From JAGVSR01 sp033765145 (GTDB lineage Bacteria > Pseudomonadota > Alphaproteobacteria > Rhizobiales > Hyphomicrobiaceae), in assembly GCA_033765145.1 (NCBI GenBank), contig JANRIH010000053.1:62001-126000 (forward strand): a stretch of DNA of 64,000 nt, read 5' to 3'. A program made the position numbers and the translations under genes. Below are positions 8,351 to 15,859 of the stretch, in pieces; position 1 is the first letter of the stretch, and the number at the start of each line of letters is the position of its first letter. The notes beneath the pieces are model-generated. The model was not told where the DNA came from. It searched no databases and saw nothing but the letters and a program-made list of their open reading frames with translations.

Positions 8351-9028
8351 ATGCCCAAAAATCTGCACATCGAGAGATGGATGGAGCTCTTTCCCCGGCT
8401 CGGCACGCTCGAGAACGAGCACCTGAGGATCGCGACGCAGTCCCTCATCACGAAGCGGCTTTACGAAGGGGAGATGGCCTACACCCAAGGCGCGGACTGC
8501 CACGCCTACGTCATGTGCCTTGAGGGTCGCACCCGCACCTACAAGGGCTCCTCCTCCGGCCGGGAGATCATGCTCTATCGCGTGGGCCCCGGTGAGACGT
8601 GCGTGCTGACGACATCCTGTCTGCTGGCGAGACGCGGCTTCCCGGCTGAAAGCGTCGCCGAGGCCCCGACGCTGCTCGCCGCCCTTCCCGCACCAGTGTT
8701 CCAGGAGTTGATGGGCACATCCCGCGCCTTCCGCGATCTCGTTCTCGACAACTACGGAGAGGCCATGGCGAGCCTCATCACGCTGGTCGACGAGGTGGCT
8801 TTCGCGCGGCTCGACCTCCGTCTCGCCCGCCGGCTCATCAGCACGTCGAACGCAAGCGACGTGATCGAAGCGACGCACCAGCAACTGGCGCTCGATCTCG
8901 GCAGCGTGCGCGAGGTCATCACCCGCTATTTGCGTGAATGGGAACGCGCCGGCTGGATCCGCAACAGTCGCGGCACGATAGAGGTCGTTGACCGCTCGGC
9001 TCTCGAACGGTATGCCGCATCGAACTAA
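8351..9028 (+). CDS. Crp/Fnr-type transcriptional regulator with four cysteines in the sensor domain
   Basis: A 225-residue regulator. Residues 15-125 form a cyclic-nucleotide-binding-like beta barrel, and the C-terminus has the Crp winged helix with recognition region HQQLALDLGSVREVITRYLR. The N-terminal cysteines of Fnr that hold a 4Fe-4S cluster are absent. Instead Cys50, Cys56, Cys84 and Cys90 lie in the barrel, the last two in GETCVLTTSC. A cysteine-based redox or sulfur signal is an inference; no ligand is known. It is convergent with the E1-alpha-like gene, with 9 bases between stops. Target genes cannot be read from the sequence. Confidence 0.85.
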   Translation: MPKNLHIERWMELFPRLGTLENEHLRIATQSLITKRLYEGEMAYTQGADCHAYVMCLEGRTRTYKGSSSGREIMLYRVGPGETCVLTTSCLLARRGFPAESVAEAPTLLAALPAPVFQELMGTSRAFRDLVLDNYGEAMASLITLVDEVAFARLDLRLARRLISTSNASDVIEATHQQLALDLGSVREVITRYLREWERAGWIRNSRGTIEVVDRSALERYAASN

Positions 9029-9037
9029 TTCGCCTAT

Positions 9038-9889
9038 CTAGCACGTGGCGCCGAGTGCCTCCGCCGCGGCGGCAAGCTCAGACTTGATCGCCGCATCCAG
9101 TGCCGCGAGCCCTTCGGGCGTCGCGCGACCGCTCTCCAGGACCTCCAACCGGCCAACCGTGAGAGGATCGGACGCGCGCGCCTCCGCATCCCGTTTCCGG
9201 TCTTTCGTCGCCTGGTGCCCGCGAAACTCGGGAAGTGCAATCCGAACGATCCCGGCGCGCATGGGAAGCCGCTCATCGAACGCGGCATCGAGCGCGCTCG
9301 TAACGCAAATCACGTCGCTGCCGTTGACGGGCCTGAGCAACGCGATCTCATGGGGCAAGTCTCCGGCACCCTCACCGAGCGAAGGTTCCAGAACGACAAT
9401 CAACGCGTTCGCGGGAAGAACAGACTGACTGTTCAATCGAGCGACGTCGGCACGCTCAACAATGACGATGATCGTGGCCTCGCCCGCAAGCCCCATAGCC
9501 CCTTCGATCGCCTGAAGAGGTTCCGCCGAATGGCCGTCCCGATAGAGAACGAGCCCAGCCGTATGGTCGGGCGTGTTGCCATGCGGACTTTCCGCCTGAA
9601 GTCGCTCGAATGCCGTCAGGAGATCGACGCCGCAAGCCAGCGCCAGCGACGGGCTCCGAAAAGTCGCGTAGACCAGCGCGGCTGGAGAATGCCGAGCCGC
9701 CGCAATGGCCGCCCCGACGTAAGCCGCCTCCCGACCGACGCCGCGCGGGCAGGGCGATCCCAGGATGCCGAGCGCGAAGAGAAGACCCGCCTTCTCCTCG
9801 AACCGCCGGAGAGCAAGCATGCGCCGGTAAAGAGCCAGCAGATCCAGCTCTCGCGTTCGACCCGGCGATGTCGCGACGACGTCCTCCAT
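9038..9889 (-). CDS. Pyruvate dehydrogenase E1-alpha homologue lacking catalytic motifs (pseudoenzyme)
   Basis: A 283-residue intact frame. Its first 80 residues match the E1-alpha N-terminus (LYRRMLALRRFEEKAG, then GREAAYVG). Its last 50 match the E1-alpha C-terminus (ASDPLTVGRLEVLESG, then AALDAAIKSELAAAAEAL). The core does not fit: the FCHLY-type segment with the active-site His reads PCPRGV, the YRDHGH equivalent reads YATFRSP, and the thiamine-pyrophosphate motif GDG...N is missing. Real E1-alpha is about 340 residues. The gene sits beside ftsB and eno where relatives carry pdhA, but pdhB and pdhC are absent. It cannot be a functional decarboxylase subunit as written. A structural or regulatory role, or slow decay, is inferred. 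Confidence 0.75.
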   Translation of the reverse strand: MEDVVATSPGRTRELDLLALYRRMLALRRFEEKAGLLFALGILGSPCPRGVGREAAYVGAAIAAARHSPAALVYATFRSPSLALACGVDLLTAFERLQAESPHGNTPDHTAGLVLYRDGHSAEPLQAIEGAMGLAGEATIIVIVERADVARLNSQSVLPANALIVVLEPSLGEGAGDLPHEIALLRPVNGSDVICVTSALDAAFDERLPMRAGIVRIALPEFRGHQATKDRKRDAEARASDPLTVGRLEVLESGRATPEGLAALDAAIKSELAAAAEALGATC

Positions 9890-10039
9890 GCGGATCCAAT
9901 CCCGTGGGCCGCGCCCCGAAACGAAGCGAGCATATCATCGGCAACCGGCGATCCCGGCCGACCGCCCAGCGCTCTGCCCGTCATTTGCGAAGATCATGTG
10001 TCAGGAGTAAAGCCCGAACTCGGCTTCGATCGCCGCGCC

Positions 10040-10342
10040 TCAGGGAGTTCCGAGGATTTTGTCGTCCGGTCGGACATATCCGAGGACGTCCCGCGCGATC
10101 TCATCCACCAGATCGGGATCGGCCGGCTCCTTCGCCAGCAGCGCGACATCATTTGAGAGCTTGGACCGCACGGTCTCGAGGCTCCGGATTTCGAATTCGA
10201 CGAGATCCGTGCGCTCAATCAGCTTCGAGCGCGCCAAGAGACCGTGACGGCCATAGATGGCATGATGGGTGAAGTAGGCTGTCGCGGCCAGACAAAGAAG
10301 CAGAACCAGTGTCTGTCGGAGCCTCAATCGCCAATCTGACAT
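10040..10342 (-). CDS. ftsB: FtsB/DivIC-type septum formation protein
   Basis: A 100-residue bitopic protein. A short basic N-terminus (MSDWRLRLRQ) is followed by one membrane helix (TLVLLLCLAATAYFTHHAIY) and a coiled-coil (RTDLVEFEIRSLETVRSKLS). The ending LVDEIARDVLGYVRPDD is the pattern of alphaproteobacterial FtsB/DivIC proteins encoded next to eno. FtsB joins FtsL and FtsQ at the divisome. It follows eno on the same strand with a 133-base gap. Confidence 0.88.
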   Translation of the reverse strand: MSDWRLRLRQTLVLLLCLAATAYFTHHAIYGRHGLLARSKLIERTDLVEFEIRSLETVRSKLSNDVALLAKEPADPDLVDEIARDVLGYVRPDDKILGTP

Positions 10343-10475
10343 TGTTTTTGGACGCAGAACCAGTTGTTCGGGGCTACGCAGCGATGATTGCCTGGAACAC
10401 CATTTGTTTTAGCCGAGAGGCCTTAAGAGCCAGTAAAGCTCCGTCATGATTTGACGCCGCCGAATGTCCCCGAGG

Positions 10476-11762
10476 TCAAACGGCCGCGCTCTTGAGGATC
10501 GAGCGACCAGCGTATTGCGCGACATTCCCAAGCTCGCCTTCGATGCGGATCAACTGGTTGTACTTGGCGAGCCTGTCCGAACGGCAGAGCGAGCCAGTCT
10601 TGATCTGTCCGCAGTTCGTCGCGACCGCGAGATCGGCGATCGTCGCATCCTCGGTTTCACCCGAACGATGGGACATGACCGCCGTATAGCCCGCGCGCTG
10701 GGCCATCGAAACGGCATCGAGAGTTTCCGACAGCGAGCCGATCTGGTTGACCTTGACGAGAATGGAATTGGCGATGCGCTGATCGATCCCCTGCTTCAAG
10801 CGACGCGTGTTGGTGACGAAAAGATCGTCGCCGACAAGCTGGCACTTCGATCCGACGAGTTCCGTCAAGGCCTTCCAGCCCGCCCAGTCGTCCTCGCCCA
10901 TCCCGTCCTCGATCGAGATGATCGGGAAGCGAGCGACGAGATCGGCCAGGTAGCGGGCCATTCCGTCGCTGTCGAGCGAACGGCCCTCGCCGTGCATTTC
11001 GTATTTGCCGCCCTTGTAGAATTCCGTCGAGGCGCAATCGAGCGCGAGCATCACGTCGTCGCCGGGCTTGTAACCCGCCGCCTCAATCGATTTCATGATG
11101 AAGCCGAGCGCCTCGTCGGCACTCTTGAGATTGGGCGCGAAACCGCCTTCGTCGCCGATACCGGTGTTATGGCCCGCGTCTTTGAGGCCCTTCTTCAGAG
11201 TGTGGAAGATCTCGGCCCCGATCCTGACCGCGTCCGCCATGGTCGGCGCCGCGACCGGCATGATCATGAATTCCTGGATGTCGATCGGATTGTCGGCGTG
11301 CGCGCCGCCATTGATGATATTCATCATCGGCACCGGCAGAATGTGCGCATTGGCGCCGCCGACGTAGCGATAAAGCGGAAGCCCCGCCGCCGCCGCGGCT
11401 GCCTTAGCGTTCGCGAGCGAAACGCCGAGAATGGCATTGGCCCCGAGACGCGCCTTGTTCGGCGTTCCGTCGAGCGAGATGAGTGCCGTGTCGATGCCGC
11501 GCTGATCTTCCGCGTCCATTCCGACGAGCGCGTCGAAGACTTCCCCGTTGACCGCATCAACGGCCTTTGTCACGCCCTTGCCGAGGTAGCGCTTCTTGTC
11601 GCCGTCTCGCAGCTCGTTGGCCTCGTGCGCACCGGTGGAGGCTCCCGATGGCACGGCCGCACGCCCCCGCGAGCCATCCTCGAGGATGATATCGACTTCG
11701 ACCGTGGGATTGCCGCGGCTGTCCAGGATTTCCCGGCCGATGATGTCGACGATAGCGGTCAT
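10476..11762 (-). CDS. eno: Enolase
   Basis: Converts 2-phosphoglycerate to phosphoenolpyruvate in glycolysis. The 428-residue length is typical. Visible motifs are MTAIVDIIGREILDSRGNPT at the N-terminus, GASTGAHEANELRDGD, the substrate loop, the metal ligand regions MLALDCASTEFY and ISIEDGMGEDDW, and the late signature VKVNQIGSLSETLDA followed by SHRSGETED. The ATG at 11762 starts the conserved N-terminus; the open frame above it is not conserved. Divergent from queC and upstream of ftsB. Confidence 0.98.
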   Translation of the reverse strand: MTAIVDIIGREILDSRGNPTVEVDIILEDGSRGRAAVPSGASTGAHEANELRDGDKKRYLGKGVTKAVDAVNGEVFDALVGMDAEDQRGIDTALISLDGTPNKARLGANAILGVSLANAKAAAAAAGLPLYRYVGGANAHILPVPMMNIINGGAHADNPIDIQEFMIMPVAAPTMADAVRIGAEIFHTLKKGLKDAGHNTGIGDEGGFAPNLKSADEALGFIMKSIEAAGYKPGDDVMLALDCASTEFYKGGKYEMHGEGRSLDSDGMARYLADLVARFPIISIEDGMGEDDWAGWKALTELVGSKCQLVGDDLFVTNTRRLKQGIDQRIANSILVKVNQIGSLSETLDAVSMAQRAGYTAVMSHRSGETEDATIADLAVATNCGQIKTGSLCRSDRLAKYNQLIRIEGELGNVAQYAGRSILKSAAV

Positions 11763-11992
11763 GACGGTTCCATAGGTCTGATGCGAAGGCACGGGCCCGG
11801 AACGATCGACTGAATGATCGGCTGGTCGGGCACTGCCGCGGGTTGTAGCCTTCCTCGCATCGGCCGCAAGGCCCCATGGTTGATTGGCCACCTACCCAGA
11901 TGGGCGGTTGGCGAAGCAACGGGACATCGGGCGAGCCCCGCTCCCCAGGCCCGGTCCAACCAAAGTCGAAGGCGCGAAAAGAACAGGACGAT

Positions 11993-12718
11993 ATGACGAC
12001 GGCCCCCGAGAACGCAGCGCTTGTCCTTTTTTCCGGCGGCCAGGATTCGACCGTCTGCCTCGCCTGGGCGCTCGCGCGCTACGACCGCGTCGAGACGATC
12101 GGCTTCGACTACGGTCAGCGCCACGCCATCGAACTCGCCCAGCGCGCCGTCATCCGCCAGCGATTGATCGCGCTGGGTCTCGACCGTGGTCGCCTCGGAG
12201 AGGACACGCTGATCGACCTCAAAACTCTCGGCACGATCGCCGAGACGGCCCTGACGCGCGACACGGAAATCCGCCTCTACGCGAACGGCCTGCCGACCAC
12301 CTTCGTCCCCGGCCGAAACCTTCTATTCCTGACTTACGCAGCAGCACTCGCCTGGCGTCGTGAGATCCCGATACTCGTCGGCGGCATGTGCGAGACGGAC
12401 TATTCCGGCTACCCCGACTGCCGCCGCGAGACGATCGACGCCATGGAACGGGCCTTGGGCCTCGGCATGGACCGCGCGATCCGGATCGAAACCCCGCTTA
12501 TGCGCGTCGACAAGGCGGGCACCTGGGCCCTGGCCGAAGACCTCGGCGGACAGCCCCTCGTCGACCTCGTCATCGAGGAAACCCACACCTGCTATCTCGG
12601 CGACCGGAGCCACAGGCACCCCTGGGGCTACGGATGTGGCTCCTGCCCGGCCTGTGACCTCAGGGCCGGGGGCTGGAAGACATGGACAAAGCACCCGGCA
12701 ACCCCAATCGGGGCATAG
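11993..12718 (+). CDS. queC: 7-cyano-7-deazaguanine synthase QueC
   Basis: ATP-dependent conversion of 7-carboxy-7-deazaguanine to preQ0, for queuosine in tRNA. The P-loop is LFSGGQDST near the N-terminus. The substrate segment YGQRHAIEL and the PGRNLLFLTYAAALAWRREI segment are family-typical. The C-terminal zinc site is CYLGDRS, then CGSCPAC. The 241-residue protein is of normal length. ATG 11993 is chosen as the start of the conserved part. It shares the region with a precursor transporter and queE, though they are not one operon. Confidence 0.96.
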   Translation: MTTAPENAALVLFSGGQDSTVCLAWALARYDRVETIGFDYGQRHAIELAQRAVIRQRLIALGLDRGRLGEDTLIDLKTLGTIAETALTRDTEIRLYANGLPTTFVPGRNLLFLTYAAALAWRREIPILVGGMCETDYSGYPDCRRETIDAMERALGLGMDRAIRIETPLMRVDKAGTWALAEDLGGQPLVDLVIEETHTCYLGDRSHRHPWGYGCGSCPACDLRAGGWKTWTKHPATPIGA

Positions 12719-12844
12719 GTTCGAGACACGTCCAGCCGGTCAAGCCAGCGCCAAAATCAGTTCCTTCCGGTTCCCCTGGGAACATCGTGACCGGCATCCC
12801 GGGCGCAAGGTCTTCCCATCGACGCTGTCGCTAGGGAGGCAACG

Positions 12845-13036
12845 ATGTCGGCCAAGTTCTCGATCATCCTTCAGACGCTCTGCTGCCTCGCCGTTCTGGC
12901 CTCGATCGTTCCCCTTGAGGGCGAAATCTCGGGCAAGCCCGCCGGCGTCCGCACCGCCATCGAACTGCTCTCGAAGCGCTCTCCCGCCACTCAGCTCTTG
13001 ATCGAGAACGGATTGAAGTCCGTCGCGCGGTCGTAA
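12845..13036 (+). CDS. Small predicted membrane or exported protein (63 aa)
   Basis: A short frame starting MSAKFSIILQTLCCLAVLAS with a very good ribosome site (AGGGAGG, 5 bases before ATG). The N-terminal 25 residues are hydrophobic and could be a signal or membrane anchor; the remaining part is hydrophilic. Its last 46 bases overlap the 3' end of the minus-strand queuosine transporter. No family is recognised. The strong ribosome site is the main support. Confidence 0.45.
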   Translation: MSAKFSIILQTLCCLAVLASIVPLEGEISGKPAGVRTAIELLSKRSPATQLLIENGLKSVARS

Positions 13037-13719
13037 TAGTCCTCGTTCTCCGCCGCCTTCAAAGCCCTGACGATCGGCACCGTCACAGGCAGGAACACCA
13101 CCTCAACCAGTGTCTTGGCCACGAACTGTGAGACGACGAGCGTCATAACGAGTTCGTTCGGCATGATGCCGGAATTCCAGAAGGCCAGTGGATAGAACAG
13201 CGCGCTGTCGACCAGTTCCCCCGCGACCGTCGAAGCGACGAACCGCGTCCGCATGTACTGCCCGGCATTCCAGACCTTCATTTTCGCGAGCACGAAGGCG
13301 TTGACGAACGATCCGCAGACAAACGCGATCATCGAAGCGCCCGCGACCCGCCAGGTATTCCCGTAAGCGATCTCGTAGGCCGCCTGATTGGGCCATCCCG
13401 GCGCCGGGGGAAGCGCCACGACCACCGCCGCCATGAGGGATGCAAATGCAAGCGCCGCAAACCCTGCCCAGATGACACGCCGGTCGCGGCCATAGCCGTA
13501 GACCTCGGTCAGGATATCCCCGAAGATGTATGAGATTGGAAAGAAGACGACGCCCGCGCCGAAGGTAATGGCACCAATGAGCGGCAGATCGAGCTGCGCC
13601 GCCTTGGCGGGCCCTATGAGGTTTGAACAGACGAGCACCACCACGAACGCCACCATGACGAGATCGTAGTAGCGGTAGGTTCTCGGCTGCGATCCCTGAC
13701 CGCCCGTCGTCGCTGTCAT
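12991..13719 (-). CDS. Queuosine precursor transporter, VUT family (YhhQ/COG1738)
   Basis: A 242-residue membrane protein for uptake of a 7-deazapurine precursor. Family marks are YYDLVMVAFVVVLVCSNLIG, ITFGAGVVFFPISYIFGDIL directly followed by TEVYGYGRDRRVIWAGF, and WNAGQYMRTRFVASTVAGEL. About six hydrophobic segments are visible. ATG 13719 (MTATTGG) is preferred because a G-run precedes it and the upstream residues are not conserved. It lies between queC and queE, so the cell can both make and import queuosine precursors. Confidence 0.9.
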   Translation of the reverse strand: MTATTGGQGSQPRTYRYYDLVMVAFVVVLVCSNLIGPAKAAQLDLPLIGAITFGAGVVFFPISYIFGDILTEVYGYGRDRRVIWAGFAALAFASLMAAVVVALPPAPGWPNQAAYEIAYGNTWRVAGASMIAFVCGSFVNAFVLAKMKVWNAGQYMRTRFVASTVAGELVDSALFYPLAFWNSGIMPNELVMTLVVSQFVAKTLVEVVFLPVTVPIVRALKAAENEDYYDRATDFNPFSIKS

Positions 13720-13776
13720 GGAGCCCCCCAATTCGACGCGGCGGACCGCGATTGACACCCGCCCCATCACGGGTAC

Positions 13777-13828
13777 GCATGATCCTGTCGCCCGGGCCAG
13801 TCGCATGAGCCTGTCATGCGAGCCAGTC
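13777..13828. repeat. 26-bp imperfect tandem repeat between the queuosine transporter gene and queE
   Basis: Two adjacent 26-base units (13777-13802 and 13803-13828) agree at 21 of 26 positions; each begins GCATGA and ends GCCAGTC. They sit in the shared upstream region of two divergent genes, ending 25 bases before the queE start. This would fit a repeated operator, but no regulator is visible nearby and it could be a chance duplication. No preQ1 riboswitch consensus was seen. Confidence 0.6.
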
Positions 13829-13852
13829 GCAAGGTTTTCGGTTTCAGGTCGG

Positions 13853-14482
13853 ATGTATCAGGTCAAGGAAATCTTCTACACGCTCCAGGGAGAAGGCGCT
13901 AACGCCGGGACGCCGGCCGTCTTCTGCCGCTTCGCAGGCTGCAATCTCTGGTCGGGCCGGGAGACCGACCGCGCGACGGCCCGCTGCCGCTTCTGCGACA
14001 CCGACTTTGTCGGGACCGACGGCACCGGCGGCGGACGCTTCGAATCGGCCGACGATCTGGCGCGCGCCATCCGCGCCGCCCTGACCGCCGATCGCGGTCC
14101 GGCCATGGTCGTTCTGACCGGCGGCGAACCGATGCTCCAGGTCGATGCGGCCCTGATCGACGCGCTCCACGCGCGGGGCTTCTCCATCGCGATCGAGACC
14201 AACGGCACGCTCCCCGTGCCCGAAGCGATCGACTGGATCTGCGTCTCGCCCAAGTCTGGCAATGCCATTGTCCAGACCGAGGGCGACGAATTGAAACTGG
14301 TCTATCCCCAGGACGGCCTCGACCCCGAAAGCCTCCTAAGTCTCGATTTTGAGCATCGTTTCTTGCAGCCGATGGATGGCCCGGACCGCGAGACGAACAC
14401 CGCTGCCGCAATCCGCTATTGCATGGCCCATCCGCCCTGGCGGCTCTCCGTTCAGACCCACAAGATTCTCGGCATACCCTGA
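13853..14482 (+). CDS. queE: 7-carboxy-7-deazaguanine synthase QueE (long-cluster-loop type)
   Basis: Radical SAM enzyme that makes 7-carboxy-7-deazaguanine from 6-carboxytetrahydropterin. The 209-residue protein starts MYQVKEIFYTLQGEG. The Fe-S cysteines are spaced CX14CX2C (CNLWSG ... CRFC) rather than the usual radical SAM CX3CX2C. This is a known QueE variant, as in the Burkholderia multivorans enzyme. VLTGGEPMLQ and the CVSPKSGN segment follow. ATG 13853 begins the conserved region; the frame is open upstream through the tandem repeat, which is unlikely to be coding. Confidence 0.95.
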   Translation: MYQVKEIFYTLQGEGANAGTPAVFCRFAGCNLWSGRETDRATARCRFCDTDFVGTDGTGGGRFESADDLARAIRAALTADRGPAMVVLTGGEPMLQVDAALIDALHARGFSIAIETNGTLPVPEAIDWICVSPKSGNAIVQTEGDELKLVYPQDGLDPESLLSLDFEHRFLQPMDGPDRETNTAAAIRYCMAHPPWRLSVQTHKILGIP

Positions 14483-14490
14483 GCGAGTTT

Positions 14491-15807
14491 TCACACGCGG
14501 TAGAGATCGGCTCGCGTCGGCGGCAGCGGCGAACGGCCCTTGGCGCTCTTCGTCGCCACCACCTGAAAGAGCCGGAGCGTGCCGCGCGAGAACGCGAGCG
14601 AGACACCCGCGAGATACGCGACCCAGATCCTGTATTTCTCTTCGCCAACTTCCCGGATGGCCTCGTCGCGACGAGCCGTCAGCCGCTCGCACCACAGTTT
14701 GCACGTGCGCGCATAGTGCTCCCGCCAGCCCTCGACGTCGTGGACCTCGAAACCCGCGATCTCCATGGCCTGGACCGTGTGCCCGATGTCGTCGAGTTCT
14801 CCGCCTGGAAAGATGTACTTCGCGATCGCCTTCTTCTCTGGCCGCATACGCTCGGGCAGAAGCCCCATGCGCGGCCGGTGCGCGCGCCGCGAAATCGCGT
14901 GATTGAGAAACACGCCGTCGTCGTTGAGCATCGCCCGGACCTTCTGCATGTAGCCCGGAATGTTCTTCAAGCCGATGTGCTCGTACATGCCGATCGACGC
15001 GATCTTGTCGTAGCGACCGGCGTGGTTCTGATAATCGACGAGTTCGAACGTCACCTGTTTGTCGAGGCCGAGCCGCTTCACCTTCTCGCGCGCGAATTCG
15101 AGCTGACGCTCCGAGAGCGTGATGCCGTGCGCCTTCACTCCGTAGTTTCTGGCCGCATGGCAGACCAGCCCGCCCCAGCCGGAACCGATGTCGAGCATCG
15201 TCTCGCCTGGCTTGAGACGAAGCTTCCGGCAGATCATCTCGAGCTTGTCGCGCTGGGCCTCATCCACGTCGTTCGCCCAGTCCGTGTAATAGGCGCACGA
15301 GTAGACCATCTCGGGATCGAGAAAGAGCGCGTAGAAGGCATTCGAGACGTCGTAATGGAACTGGATGAAGGCCTTGTTGTCGGCGACTTTGCGCCGCTTG
15401 CCCGTGATCTCGCCCTCGAACGCACCTTTGTCCGCCGTGGGTTCCGTCGAGGCGAACGCGAACGGCGCCAATCCTTTGAGAAGCGCGAGCTTCGGCAGGT
15501 CGCGGACCTTGAGGCCCTTCTTCCGCGAACCCAACTGCTGGCCGAAATCGACGAGCGTGCCACCGGCAAAGTCGATCCGCTTGGCGACGTAGAGTTGGAT
15601 CAACGTATCGAGCGACGGCCGTCGGATCATCGAGGAAATGACGCCGGGATCGGCGATGGCAATCTCGAACGGACCCTTGACGTCACGGCCGAGCGGTATG
15701 CGGGAACCATCCCAGAGCCGGACATGGGCGTCGAGGTCGAGCCGCTCCCCGATCGCTCCGACGAGCGCGCGTGCCGCCTCGATCTGCTTTCGTTCCGTGT
15801 CGGCCAT
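14491..15807 (-). CDS. cfa: Cyclopropane-fatty-acyl-phospholipid synthase family methyltransferase
   Basis: SAM-dependent enzyme that adds a methylene bridge to unsaturated acyl chains in membrane lipids. 438 residues. After a divergent N-terminal domain comes HYDVSNAFYALFLDPEMVYS, then CAYYTDW, the SAM loop MLDIGSGWGGL, and GMYEHIG. Next come the KYIFPGGELDDI segment and a C-terminal WVAYLAGVSLAFSRG helix. ATG 15807 (MADTERK) is chosen; longer readings run through the neighbouring gene. It is co-directional with, and downstream of, the beta-oxidation genes. Confidence 0.93.
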   Translation of the reverse strand: MADTERKQIEAARALVGAIGERLDLDAHVRLWDGSRIPLGRDVKGPFEIAIADPGVISSMIRRPSLDTLIQLYVAKRIDFAGGTLVDFGQQLGSRKKGLKVRDLPKLALLKGLAPFAFASTEPTADKGAFEGEITGKRRKVADNKAFIQFHYDVSNAFYALFLDPEMVYSCAYYTDWANDVDEAQRDKLEMICRKLRLKPGETMLDIGSGWGGLVCHAARNYGVKAHGITLSERQLEFAREKVKRLGLDKQVTFELVDYQNHAGRYDKIASIGMYEHIGLKNIPGYMQKVRAMLNDDGVFLNHAISRRAHRPRMGLLPERMRPEKKAIAKYIFPGGELDDIGHTVQAMEIAGFEVHDVEGWREHYARTCKLWCERLTARRDEAIREVGEEKYRIWVAYLAGVSLAFSRGTLRLFQVVATKSAKGRSPLPPTRADLYRV

Positions 15808-15859
15808 CCCGCCCGAACTCCCTGCCGTGCCCCCGGGATCGGGAACACCCGGAGCGCTC

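Noticed and set aside
10464..11813. 449-codon open frame opposite enolase
   Set aside because: Antisense shadow of a highly conserved gene.
11763..11891. Upstream extension of the enolase frame
   Set aside because: Enolase begins at the conserved MTAIVDIIG; the extra residues have no family support.
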